Assembly (NCBI GenBank): GCA_963969365.1
Contig: OZ017748.1
Location: forward strand, 1,302,001-1,366,000
DNA from: Asterochloris sp. CNOR1
Taxonomy: Eukaryota > Chlorophyta > Trebouxiophyceae > Trebouxiales > Trebouxiaceae
DNA: 64,000 bases
Direction: 5' to 3'
Part shown: positions 21,274 to 32,229 of the stretch, piece by piece
Numbering within the stretch: position 1 is the first letter of the stretch
How the letters are laid out: every line of letters begins with the position of its first letter
The notes under the pieces: generated by a model
The model's input: only the letters and a program-made list of their open reading frames with translations
The model's database searches: none
Told to the model about the DNA's origin: nothing
Program-made: the position numbers and the translations under genes

Positions 21274-22940
21274 TGGGGATGGTGGTGGGCGTGTGCTCCA
21301 CCTTCGGCCCCTCGGGCTGCCTCCAGAACTGGGTTCTGCTGCAGAGAGTGTTGGGCAACCAAAAGTGCACCAAGCAGACAGGATCGCTGGGCACAGATGG
21401 CTATGGAGGGCTGCTCATTTGTGTAGCTGGCAGGCACTGACTGTGTCCAGATCTTCCTGCACCCGGGGTGAAAGAGCAACAGTGAACGCACAAGAAAAAG
21501 AGAGATAGTGCAAGGCTGGCCAGCTACCAGTTGCGCTGATGGAGCTGTCTGCTCAGGCCCTGCACCACCAGATTGCTTACGTTTCGTGAGGCTGCCATGG
21601 TCAGGGTTGTGGGGAATAGTGTTCCCTGCAGCAGGCGACACCCGGCTGCAACCAGTGCACACAGAGAAAGAGATGGTGTGTGTCCGTGGGGAGTGGCCTG
21701 CTGCCTGTGGGGTGTGAGAGCTGATGTGATGACTGCAGTGTGGCAGATGCATGATGTGTGTTCAGGCGTAGGCCTGTAGCAAGTGTGGCGAGGTCTGGTA
21801 CAAGAGATTGGAGTTGTGGGCGTCGCACAATTGGCCCAGACATGAGCGTCTGCTTATTGTGGTCATGGCACGATGCAGACATGAAATCACCGTTTCAGGG
21901 CGCTGGCAGCAGGTGCCCCTGCACGGTCCCTTTGACGGCCACTCCCTCCAATGCCGCCTCCCACCATGGGCCTGCAGGGCAAGCAGGGCCATCTGGGACT
22001 GGAGGCATGTAGCAAGGCTCTGGCGCTGGGGCCGGCAGATCCTGCGCAGATGGTAGGGTGCAGGCAGCAATGTTGCCTGGCATCTTGGTGCAATGCAGAG
22101 CACTGTGGCAAGTTGGCTGGCACAGCTTGACATGTACACTTTTGTGCCCAACAGGATAGGGTTCTGCTCATGCATGCAGCCAGCTGCGCCCTCAGCAGCT
22201 ACCTGAGGCCGGACAACAATGCAGGCCTCAAACCAGGTTGAAGGCAGGTCTGGCGGGGTGACATTGTTGCTGGAAGCAGCCTCAGTTGCGTGCGCGGTCC
22301 TGTGTCTGCGTGTTTGGCGCTGGCGACTGACTGTGCCAATGGCAGGAGAAGTCAAATGTGAGTTGCTTTTGACCGGCCAACCTGCACGGTACTGCACTTC
22401 CCGGGACTGCCGCCCCCAGAAAGTGCTTCCAGATTGATGCTGTCACTGGTGGCGACCAGCATAGATCAGCGTGAGCCTGGCATGGAGCGCACAGAGCTGC
22501 TGTGGCCTAGATGAGGCTGCCTTGAGCAATGACAAGCAGGCATGAGCTTCAGGCAGAACACTTGAGCTGCTCATGGCAGAGGGAAGGCCTGACTGAGGGG
22601 GAGTCTGCTGCATCCTCATGATGAGCAGGCTACCATGGCCTGGCATTGCCACCAAGGGCCACAGCAGCAGGCTCAGGTCCAGCATGACAACAGACTTCAG
22701 CAGCTGATGGTTGCTGCAGAATCCAGGAGCTGCTGCATGGCATATACCATCTGACAATGCATCAGCAGGTAGAGGCTGAACATGCCCTCCAATGAACAAA
22801 CAACAGGGGCAGTTATGAGCTTGAGTCGGCAGTGCACGCTCAGGTGGCTCTCGTGCTGTGCAGGATGTGGCTGCATGAAGAGAGATCATGAGGCTGCGCC
22901 ATGTTTGCATTCTTTCCAGTAGCTGCCTTTCCAATTGCGC
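21274..22940 (-). other. Fragmentary minus-strand coding potential
   Basis: Two short segments look exon-like: one reading LPSTWFEACIVVRPQ followed by a GTAGCT donor (near 22200-22260), and one reading PWWEAALEGVAVKGTVQGHL after a CTGCAG acceptor (near 21905-21975). The W(F/W)EA pattern recalls Agenet/Tudor-like folds, but that is only a resemblance. They may be 5' exons of the CCHC gene or a separate small gene. No complete model could be built. Confidence 0.25.
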
Positions 22941-25589
22941 TGAATGTCCACGACCTGCAGCGCCAGCTCCCCCAGAGTGTCAGCATGCTGCCCAGTGCAG
23001 CTTGGGCTGTGGCCCTGCCACAAGCTATAATTCATTATGCTAAACCTGCAACCTCTGTGCTGGAACTAAGCTATGCAGACAAGCAGTATGGCTCCTGCAG
23101 CACCTGTGCATGTACTTTTGGTCAAGCATCAAGCTTGGGCTGCGAGAGTTGGCCAGCCAAGTCCTGCATTTTCAAGTTATCTGCCACAGTCACCATACGC
23201 TCCTGCCTTTGCATGTTCATCAGTGAGCCCTTTCTTGCAGATTTTGCAGAAGTTCACATGCACCCTATGGTCTGCGGGATGTGAAGGTCCAGAGCATCAT
23301 TGTACAGGACAAGCACTGGGGGTCATATGCTGCTGACCAGAGACATGCTGCTTGTGGGTGGCACGGGCAAAGCTTGGCAGCAGGAGCTTGCAATGCGCAA
23401 CACTGCCCCAGGGCCCCTGCAGGGTTCATGCACGCTGAGCGCACATGACACCCCCTTTAGCTGCGCACCCTGCATGCCGCTGAGGGCTGGCGACACCTCT
23501 GCTGGCACCTTGCCGCTGTGCATCCTGCATGACAGCCAGTATCACCTGCAACCAGACAATGCTGCCGCCAGCTTGATGCCTGCGGTTCCTGCACCTTACT
23601 TGCCCCGCTTGGGCAGCAAACAATTTGACTCCCTGTGCCTGTGGCAAGCATATGAATAGCTTCCCACCGAGCAAAGGGACTGCAGCGCTGCCCTGTGTGG
23701 GACTCCAGTCTAGACCATTCTCATAGGCACAGCTTGTCCCCTTATGGCCATGCACAAGCTGCAGCTGCTGCCTGCCGATGCGTGGGCCCTTCAAGGAGGG
23801 CCTCTGCCAGTGGCAGGTTGTATTGTACTTGTGTGCTGGCCTGACCGTCATTGCTGCTGGCACAGCGTGTCGTCTGCCTTGCCCATGGGTTGCTGCATCA
23901 GGGATGCAGAGTGGCACTGTGCTTCCCGCTGGACATTACTCACTGGCTGCCCACAGATTAGAGTCTGGGCCTGCTGGTCCCAAAGCCCTATGAACCGCTC
24001 TTGGTGGTATTCAGTTGGCCCTCCGCCTACCAAGGCATGGACTGCGGACTAAGCAAGGGCCTGCCACACAGTCATTTCACCTCCAAGGGTGTGTGGCACC
24101 TGTGCTGGTCTCACAGAATTTGTTGAGGAGAACTGCACAGGTGCATGTGTATGGCCTGCCGGGCCAGATATGTTTCGCTGTGCATGCTGCACCTCATCAC
24201 ACCCATGACATAGGGAGCAGCTGGATTGATGTTCCATGCGGTGTGAACCAAATCGTATACACGTCTTCAGCTCTGATGCAAGGGAAATACACCTAGGTGG
24301 CCTGCTGGCACCCATCAAGATGGGCCCTTGATCAGGCTTCACGTGGCCCCTATTGGCTGCTCGTGAAAGTGGGCAAGACTGTGCAGCTGCGCCATCCTGC
24401 TTTGCACAGCCTCAGCTGTGATACATGTGCCTTGTTGGCACTGTGACATCATCAAGACGTCGACAACGGCTGGCTAGCGCATGCATATGCCAGTGTCATA
24501 TGAGAGATGCATCTTGTGCTGAAAAGTCAAACATGTCTTCCTGGCATCTGTCTAGCAGACTGGTCCCTGAACCATGGCCCATTGGCAACAGACGATTATT
24601 TTGCTTGTATATGGTCAGATGGTGCAGAAGCCCTACTTCTTGACGACATGCCTGCGCAGGCTGAGACAAGTTGACCAATACCTGAGGCACGCAAGCCAGG
24701 ACGGTGACTTGGATGGCATGAACTGAGTGCCCCTGCTGCACCAGTCACAGCTGCTGCAGCCAGCAGCTCAGGAGGGGTCGTGGCGGAGCTTAGGATCCAC
24801 ACTTTGCGTCCAGAGACTGTCAGGCATGTGGCATTCAGCCCCGGCTGGGCACACAGACCGGCCTGGTGGTTGGCTTTGCAGCCACAGGGGTAGCTGACAC
24901 CAGCTGTCTGGCTGCACATTAATGGCCCCATGCAGGCCTCATCCCGGCCAGGGCGTGATTCAAGATGTTGACAACTTTGGCAGTAGGTGAGCTTGCCTTT
25001 GGTTCATATCGGAACCACCATGGACTGCAGGCCGCAGCATTGGGCTGGCTGCTGCTCAGTGTTGACAGACGTAAGGCAACCTCACAGATTGTGCCTCCTG
25101 CCCTATGCACAAGAGTCACCTGACCTGCAGCTGCTTGAACCACAATCAGAGCGGCATGGGCTGCTCTTTCATGTGGCCTGAGGTGTTGGTACGTCCCCCA
25201 TGCTTGTTGCCTCCCATGCAGGGTGGTGCGGCCGATGCTGGCATGCATGCTCATACAGAAGGCAGGCAGGCAGTCGGGCAATGCACGACTATCTAGGGGA
25301 GTGGCCCTGGGGGCCTAAAGGGGGAAAGATGTTCCAGAGACAAGAGCCTAGGGAGGAATTGAACTTTCAGAGGAAAGTAACAGAATGACATTGACAGATG
25401 AAGAGCTGAGCCACCGTCTACCACTTCAAGCTCACAAGGCAGCTTCAAACAGGTGCCCAGCAATCTTGATGCACAAATACTGCGATAAGCAGATGTACAA
25501 GTGATTGTAGCTGTTGCAAACTTTGCCACATCGCTGAAAGGTGGTTCACTGTGGTGGAGCTCTTTTTTTCTTGTTGCTGGTACTGGACC
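22941..25589. other. Gene-poor stretch, no supported gene
   Basis: Open frames on both strands are short and broken by stops. No splice-linked chain, family motif, terminal repeat or target-site duplication was recognised. Some plus-strand reading (near 23960-24110) is locally protein-like but interrupted, so a decayed gene or element remains possible. Confidence 0.4.
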
Positions 25590-25594
25590 TTACA
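25590..25594 (-). terminator. TGTAA poly(A) signal (minus strand)
   Basis: TTACA on the plus strand reads TGTAA on the minus strand, about 110 nt beyond the stop at 25702, supporting a minus-strand gene ending there. Confidence 0.5.
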
Positions 25595-25701
25595 TTATCA
25601 GTCCTGTCTGAGTAGGAGGGTCCAAACGGATGCCTGCAAGCAGCCACCTTGTTGTGGATCTCTGGCTGAGCTGAGCAGAAGAAACAGGCGTCTGCCTTGG
25701 T

Positions 25702-26946
25702 TCACCTCAGTAGCAGCCTGACAAGCCGTTCCACTTTTAGAGTGTGCAGATCTGGGATGTGATGTTTGTAGGCAATCATGACATCTTCGCATGCTGCCAT
25801 GCACTTTGGGAGGCCCAGTCTGTCAGTCTGCAGAAGCCTGCTGACTACCCTCTCTGACGTCATGTCAGACAGAACAGGGTGATACACAACTAGCACAGGC
25901 GCCGCCGCAACTCCTGCAACAAGTCAAGCGGCACCTCGGTTCCAGGTATGTCCCAATGAGCCCTGAATAGCGGGCATATAGGGCAAGCTCCCAGAGATGA
26001 TGGTGCTCATTATGCGCATGCACAAAAAGCCATCTGTGCCATGCCCAGCGTCCGTCGGCCATTGCAGGCAGACGAAGTTGCCTCTAGCATCCGTTCAAAA
26101 GAGAAGCTGCCAGTTATATCATGCGGGGACCATTGCTAGCGCACCTGCACCTGCTGCTGATGATGCTGACCGCGGATCAGTGTAATAGCCAAGGCCGGAG
26201 AGCCCCAGCTGAAAGACGTAGCCCGCTCGGTGCCCTTGGAAGGTGGTGGCCGGCATGAAGGCAGCCCCCGCTAGCCACCACTGTGTCTGCCCTGCGGCAA
26301 GAGGGTTAGCGGGCTGAGGTGCTGATGCAACGACACATCGTTGCAGCTGCCTGGCATAGTGCATGGGTAAAGCCACACAGCGCGCCAGTACCATCCTCAA
26401 CACTCAGTAGCATGGAAGGCTGCAGCAAACCAGTGGATGATTTGATGGAAGCATTGGGAGGCTAGCATGAGCCAAGCCGGCGTAGATGCAGGCATGCAGT
26501 TGCCAATGTGCAGTTGCTGAGCAGCCTGACGGGCCATGGTGAAACAACAGCCTGTTCATGCCATTACATAATGCCAACGCACCACATTGACTTTCCAGCA
26601 AGTTCCGCAAAACCTCGAGCATTTGCTTGCAGTCAAGGTGGTCTGCAATGTCAAGCAGATCCCAGGCTTCGCCCATGGTGAAGGAGCAGGTAGGTGATCT
26701 GTACACCGCGCTCAGAAACCTGTCCACGGTGGTGCTGCTGTAGCCCTGAAGCAAGCCTTGGATGATCCAGGGCTTCTCGGCAGTGGGCGGAAGTTTGATG
26801 TCATGTAGCGCTGCTTCCAAGACAGTAGACACAGACGCCAAGAAATGACTGAGTGCATGAAACGTTTGATCTGCGACGACTAGGCACACATCTGCCAATG
26901 CCATTAATCCTGGGCTGAGCATTTGTTGGTAGCCAGCTTCCCCCAT
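25702..26946 (-). CDS. BTB/POZ-like domain protein (tentative)
   Basis: The upstream exon (from a Met at 26946) reads as a BTB fold: LADVCLVVADQTFHALSHFL (strand and helix with the DxxL/V signature), the KLPP...PWIIQGLLQGY region, then the helix LLDIADHLDCKQMLEVL. Downstream segments near 26000-25960 (HHLWELALYARYSG) and 25905-25702 (LSDMTSERVVSRLLQTDRLG) resemble the helical tail seen in algal BTB proteins. Between them (26187-26260) is a GHRAGYVFQLGLSGLGYY tail motif that could belong to another transcript. BTB proteins are typically CUL3 adaptors. Exon joins are unresolved; the domain is likely, the gene model weak. Confidence 0.4.
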
Positions 26947-27258
26947 GATTGCCTCGGCAGCTGCACAACACGGAAAGCATCAGTACAGGCATTGATGCAA
27001 ACATGAGTGGAAGCACTAAGGCAGATGCTTGAGGCTCACAGTGTAGAGTGCAGGGCAGTCAAAACCAGTCAGCAGAGCATGACTCCCACGCTTGCTAAGG
27101 GATGCTGACAGAGACGTGAGATGTTCTGGACGCACTAGTCTTGCCGAGCCTCAACAACCAGATCGAAAGTAGCCAACAGACAGAAAGTAGAAGTGTCCTG
27201 GCATCACTGTGGAGGAGGCGTTACAGCTGCCTTATAGTGGATTTTTGGGCATATATCT

Positions 27259-28428
27259 TTAAAAGACTGCCGGCATCATTGCAGAGATTGCAGCTGTCAC
27301 CAGGCTGACTGGCTCAGGCGCAGCTGCGGCCAGTAGCACCGCACCTGTGACTGGCTGCAAGTAGCAATTCAGGAGGGGCCATGGCAGACTAGTGCTCCAT
27401 ACCTTGGCCCAGAGATTGCCAGGGATGCACTCAGCCCTGCTAAGCATGCAGCCAGCCCTGGTGGAACCACCTGCGCAATCCAGGGGCAGACAGTGCAGTC
27501 ACAGGGTGCATCCTCATGTGGCGGTGTGCAGCTCAGGCGCTGGCATGCACTTGCGGCAGACACTGGCTTGATGGCAGGTCTGTTTTGCGAGTCCACCTGC
27601 GGCGCTGCCACTCACCTTCAGGGTACCAGGATGTAAGCACTCCTTGTGGGAGAAGATGGATGTAGGCACCCAGACTTTACGTGCTGCCTAAGTGTACTGA
27701 TGGCTGCTCTGGTGCTCCACTTACCTGCAGTTGAGGCCACATCATGCCAGGCCTGCCACTGCTCTGTACCTCCAGGCCATGGACACAGCTGTATCATGCC
27801 TGGCAGGAGCATGAGCGCCATGATACCAGCAGTGACTCACTGTGTGACACCTGCACACATCTGGCTGCTGCCTGAGCCTAAACTGTAAATGAGGGCCACT
27901 GCAGCACATGACAGCAGGGAGCTGCTGCACCTGAGCACATGAGCCAGCCATGTACGTGTTGCAGACGCCTCTTGTGTCCCCCACTTCAGTGTGGCCACTG
28001 CCGCAAGTTTCCTGTATGAGCCACCTGCCACCAAGATTGTGTCTTTACACTTTAGCAAAGCTGTTACACCCTGCAAGCTCCACCTCTGCTCTTCTTGTCT
28101 CAAGCTCTCACCTGCACCTATGTCTGTCTGCTTGGCGTGCTTGGCGTGCTTGGCCCCCTGTAGTAGGTCAGGGAATAGTCTCAGCTGGGCTGTGCTTCAG
28201 CTGGGACACTGAAATACCTCATCGGCATTGTTGACATGCCGTTGGTGGGCCCACAGTATGCCTGGGGTCCCCGCCATATCCAACCTTGGGAGCAGCTCTG
28301 CCAGCTTGACAGGTTTGCCCATGTCAGTGCAACCTCTGCCTGCTGTTCAGGGCTTGTTGGGATCTCACATGCCGGCCAGGAGCCCTGCGTGGTGAACTGC
28401 TGGCAGAAAGGCGCATGTGCTCATTCAC
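27259..28428 (-). other. Possible downstream exons of the HMA gene; hydrophobic segments
   Basis: The minus strand carries open segments with membrane-like stretches (IMALMLLPGMIQL near 27790; LQPVTGAVLLAAAAPEPVSL ending at 27259) and a Cys-rich piece (CTPPHEDAPCDCTVCPW near 27490). They could continue the HMA exon just upstream, as in a small metal-transport protein, but no joined model was confirmed. Confidence 0.25.
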
Positions 28429-28524
28429 CTGGATGGTGTCCTGCACTCTGCTGGTGCAGCCATGGCAGGTCATGCCCTGCACCTTGATATCCAGCTCCAT
28501 GACATCCTCCGCAATAGCAGTCAT
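28429..28524 (-). CDS. HMA (heavy-metal-associated) domain first exon
   Basis: A 32-codon exon starts at a Met (28524) and ends CAG|GTGAAT. It encodes the first strand and helix of an HMA fold: MELDIKVQGMTCHGCTSRVQ with the metal-binding GMTCxxC loop. HMA domains bind Cu(I), Zn or Hg and occur in copper chaperones and P1B ATPases. The second half of the domain should lie in later exons, but I could not find it with confidence. The short leader before the fold suggests a chaperone-size protein rather than a long ATPase N-terminus. Confidence 0.5.
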
Positions 28525-28933
28525 GGAGCTGGCGTTGATCTTCTGGGTTGCTCAAGACAGCATCTGCATTGAAGCTAGGGAACGTGATGCAATTCACAAA
28601 TTTTGCGATTGGGGTTCCTTGACCTCGTCCCACCTGACATCTCATAGCTGGATAAAGGTCATGGATGGATTCTCAGAGTCCACACAGGACATCGTGTTTG
28701 ATCAGATGGTGGCTTCGAACCGCGTGTATAGGCAGATGCACAAAGGCTTAAGTGGACCCCAGCACTTAACCCCTGAGTCTATTGTGAAGCCATTCATTGA
28801 GCCCAGACTGCAGCGGTCAGTTGCCCCACATTCCTATGAAGCAATGACAATCAGTCGTTTGACACTCCCACAGTCAAAGGTGCAGGCAAGCTTCAAAGCG
28901 CCAGAGGCTGTTTAGAGTCTGTGCTGGCTTCAG

Positions 28934-30471
28934 AGAGGAGGAGTTAGTGCATGCACTGCGCACTAAGCGCACCATCACAGTCAACGATCTCAAGGTAATG
29001 TTGGCCTAGTGCCTCCCTCATAGCGCTCACGTGGGCTCACGCCAGGTGCCTGCTGCAGGACCCTGCCCATATTGGTGGCAGCACCAGCAGCTCAGTGCGG
29101 GTCAAGGTACGGTATGCATTGCCCTGCTGCATACATGGCGGCTGCAGCCCTGTTTTGAACTGCAGCCAGGACCCTGCTGCCTGGGCTGCCAGTGGCGTGG
29201 TCGTGCTGCCTCACTGCAATCTCCTCTCCGCTGCAAGCCACAAGGCCACCAAAGCCGTCCTGCAGGACCATGGCGGCAGCCTCTCTTTGGACGCTTACAT
29301 GCGGCTCCCTGTGGAACAGTACTATGAACTGCAGCCGGAGATGATCAAGCCATTGGGAGGCAATCAGTTTGCCTTGGCTGTACCCCGAGTCAACGTGAGT
29401 GCTGGGTTGAATGTCTGCTGTGTGCTTCTTGCACACATTGCTCATTTATTTTCTCATGTGCTGCAGATCTTCTCGGTCTGGGTGGAGCCTCTCTGCCAGA
29501 TCGAGGTCACATCTTCTGAGAACCCTGATGTAGTAACTCTAAAGGTGAGTCAAGCACAGCACAACCTGCTGGCTGGCTTGAAAATACCTGCAGAATTGTC
29601 AGCACCAGCTGCTGCTGCTGCAGGCGCTGAAATGCAGGCTGGCAGGCTCTGAGACAATAGAATCATTCAAGCTAGATGAGCGCTTCAGCCTCAGCTTTGT
29701 CGCCACGCTGACATGGACGCCAGGCTGGCCCACCACTCCACCAGAGCCTGCGTCTAGTGCTGGGGGCAGCGGCCTCCCACCTGCAGGTCTGCAGGGAGGA
29801 GCAGGCCACCAGCCATCAGCGTGGGGCCCTGCAGGCAGCAACGGCAGCCAGGCACCATCCGGCCAGGCACTGCAGCCAGCAGCCGAGCAGCAGGGCGGTA
29901 TCAGCTTCCCCTGGCCTTTCTCAGGCTCCCAGCAGCAGCCGGCAGCACAGCAGTCCCTGCCAACAGGCACAATTTATGTGAGCAGCCCCTAATGCAGACC
30001 TGTGCCAGTGCCTCTGATGATGTTGTTCCATGTGGTGCATCTGCCTTTGCCCACCTCTGAGCAGTGCTCAGTCTGTTCTGAAATATTCTGTGGTGCTGTG
30101 AAGGTGATTTGTACCAGACGAAGCATGCTGACCCTGGCACGGTGCATGCAGGGCACTGCCAAGCTGGACGTCTGGTCTGAGGTGGTGGCCCCTTTCCACC
30201 TCATGCCTCGAGGCGTGCTGGAGGGCTCTGGCTCAGCTGTCATGGCTGGGCTGGTGCGCAGCCTGCTCCCGCCCTTCCTGCAAAGGTATGCCCAGCCGCT
30301 AGCCAGCATTCGTGTTGGTGACAGAAGAACGCCTTCCTGCACTCACAACTATATGACCTGCACTGCTGCAGGCTGGGCACTGACTACGAGCGCTGGGCCA
30401 CAGATCCTGAGTACAGGATGAAGCGTGCGACCAGAGAGGTGGCCCAGCCCACGATGCCAACACAATGGTAG
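28934..30471 (+). CDS. DUF1997 family protein
   Basis: DUF1997 proteins occur in cyanobacteria, algae and plants and are mostly plastid-located, with no settled biochemical role. Exons 28934-28994 (5' side unsure), 29059-29106, 29170-29394, 29467-29544, 29624-29977, 30152-30285 and 30372-30471; the last six total 939 nt in one frame. Landmarks: YMRLPVEQYYELQPEMIKPL, FALAVPRVNIFSVWVEPLCQ, then VWSEVVAPFHLMPRGVLEG and the tail LGTDYERWATDPEYRMK. Exon 5 adds a long Gly/Pro/Gln-rich insert (about 90 residues from 29710 to 29970) between core strands, which is unusual. The 5' exon and transit peptide were not found. The stop lies 71 bp from the convergent SpoU gene. Confidence 0.75.
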
Positions 30472-30542
30472 CACATAAACATTGCCCGCGTGCCATTTCA
30501 TTGGAATCATACCTCAGGACCACATGCATTATGTGGTGTCAG

Positions 30543-31878
30543 TCAGTGTTTCAGTTGAGTCATGACAGATTCGATGCTGCTGCTCATGGCAAACATGAGC
30601 ATTGCCCCTGCCTGAGCAACATTGAAACTCTCCATGTCACCTGACATTGGGATGGTCAGAGGGCGACACAAGTCAAGTGCAGCTTGGCAGAGTCCCTGGC
30701 CCTCGCTGCCAAGCATGAGGCATCGGCCAGGCTGTTGGTCACGGCTGAAAGGCGAGTCCTTCTCTGAAGCTATTTGCGGGCCGGCTGAGCCAGTTGGAAC
30801 AGCGCCAAAGGCCTGGAGCCCATGGTCTGTGATCACCTGTTCCAAATGCTGCCAGCTGCCCATGACGCAGATGGGCACCTTGAATGCGGCTGCCCTCCCT
30901 GCCTTCAGTGCTTTGTCATTGAAGGGGTCACAGCATTCCACAAGGAACACGCCATCCCAGCTCAAGGCCACAGCAGTTCGCAGGAGTGTTCCCTGCCCAG
31001 GCAGACACCAGAGTTCACATACACCAGATCAGTGTCACTGCACCAGCAGAGTATCTCAGTCGAATGGCCTCACCAGGTTGCCGGGGTCCTGCACCCTGTC
31101 CAGCACAAGGAGCCGCTGCAGGGGCCGGGGGGTGGAGATACCCTTAAAGAACTGCACAGTCCCTGGCAGCGGCACAACAGCCACTGCATGCACACCTGCA
31201 ACAAGGCTGCCGAGGGGAGAGTCATGTCAGGGATGCTCAGCACAACTCGCTGCGGACCGGGGGTCAGTAGCTCCTCATCTCACCTTCAGAGTCTTTGACA
31301 CCTGCCAACTTGTGCAGGACTGCATCTGTCACATGTATGTGCCTCTGTGCCTGAAGCCCTGCAACAAGCTCAGCTCGGTTGGCCACACCTCCGAGACGAG
31401 CAGCATAGAACGCTGATGTGAGGGGGACTTGCTGCTCACCGGAGAGGAGTGCAGCATCAGTGGCGCACACAGTGTACAGTGGCAAACTTTCTGACACCTC
31501 CCTGATCTGCTTGAGCCCCACGAGTAGACCGCACTGGTGCTGAGCTCGATGGGCATTACTTCTGCGCAGCTTGACCAAGTGCTTAACTGCAGCCAGACAC
31601 CCATATTCGCCAATCTGGTCACATCAGATACAGAGCAGCCGTTCATGTCTCTCACTGTATGGGTTCGTGGGGCTGGTGATGGACTCTGGGGAAGAGGCAC
31701 TGCATCGCACTATTTTTAAGAGGACAGCGTGGGGCTGCCTTGGGGAGCACGAGCTGGCAAGCAAAACCTGGCGGCCCTGTGCAGCTTTCCTGATGCAGGA
31801 CATGCACCTCTGGTTCAACATTGACAGTCTGCTGATGAATTTGGGCAGAATCTTAGCCAAGAAAGTAACTGGTAGCAC
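30543..31878 (-). CDS. SpoU/TrmH-family RNA 2'-O-methyltransferase
   Basis: SPOUT-class enzyme using S-adenosylmethionine to methylate ribose in tRNA or rRNA, probably in an organelle given the basic hydrophobic leader (MLPVTFLAKILPKF). Exons (minus) 31878-31656, 31586-31284, 31195-31074 and 30992-30543 sum to 1098 nt, 365 residues. N-terminal substrate domain: TSPTNPYIKHLVKLRRSNAH. Catalytic motifs: I, LLVLDRVQDPGNLGTLLRTA; II, LMLGSEGQGL; III, IPMSGDMESFNVAQAGA (Phe where Leu is usual). An 81-bp stretch inside exon 2 (about 31440 to 31360) starts GTGAGC and ends TTGCAG. If spliced it keeps the frame and gives 338 residues. Confidence 0.9.
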
Positions 31879-32229
31879 TTTGGGACGGTCTCTCTACTGG
31901 CTGTAATTTGCCATTGCAGCTTCGCTTGGCCGTCTATCTGGTCTGTACAGGCTCATCAAGGATCGAATAAGGTCGTTAGGTTGCAAGCCTTTCATGCAGA
32001 CCTGACAGAGGCAAATGCCACTGCCTGTGTCAGCAGGAAGCTTTGCATCCATCAACCAGGTGGATCATTGCTAGTAGCTCATGACCTGCATCCAAATGGC
32101 ATTGCATGTCAAGCGTCACGTCTGCCCTGTACACATAACCAGAGTCAGATCTCACATGCACTGTTGTGGCAGCCCTGCACCACTGCACGGCCATCACGCA
32201 AAGCCCAACCCATCACAATTCTCCCGCAG
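31879..32229. promoter_or_regulatory. Divergent promoter and 5' exon region
   Basis: This lies between the SpoU start and the first recognised carrier exon. It must include the SpoU promoter and the unseen 5' end of the carrier. The plus-strand frame of the carrier exon stays open upstream to 31981, so the start codon may be here. Confidence 0.35.

Noticed and set aside
28705-28735. TTCGAA context resembling a tRNA T-loop
   Set aside because: No matching acceptor stem, D-arm or anticodon arm can be drawn around it.
28415-28915. Plus-strand 166-codon frame as the N-terminus of the DUF1997 gene
   Set aside because: It overlaps the convincing HMA exon on the opposite strand, shows no transit-peptide or family signal, and has no clear in-phase join to the first DUF1997 exon.
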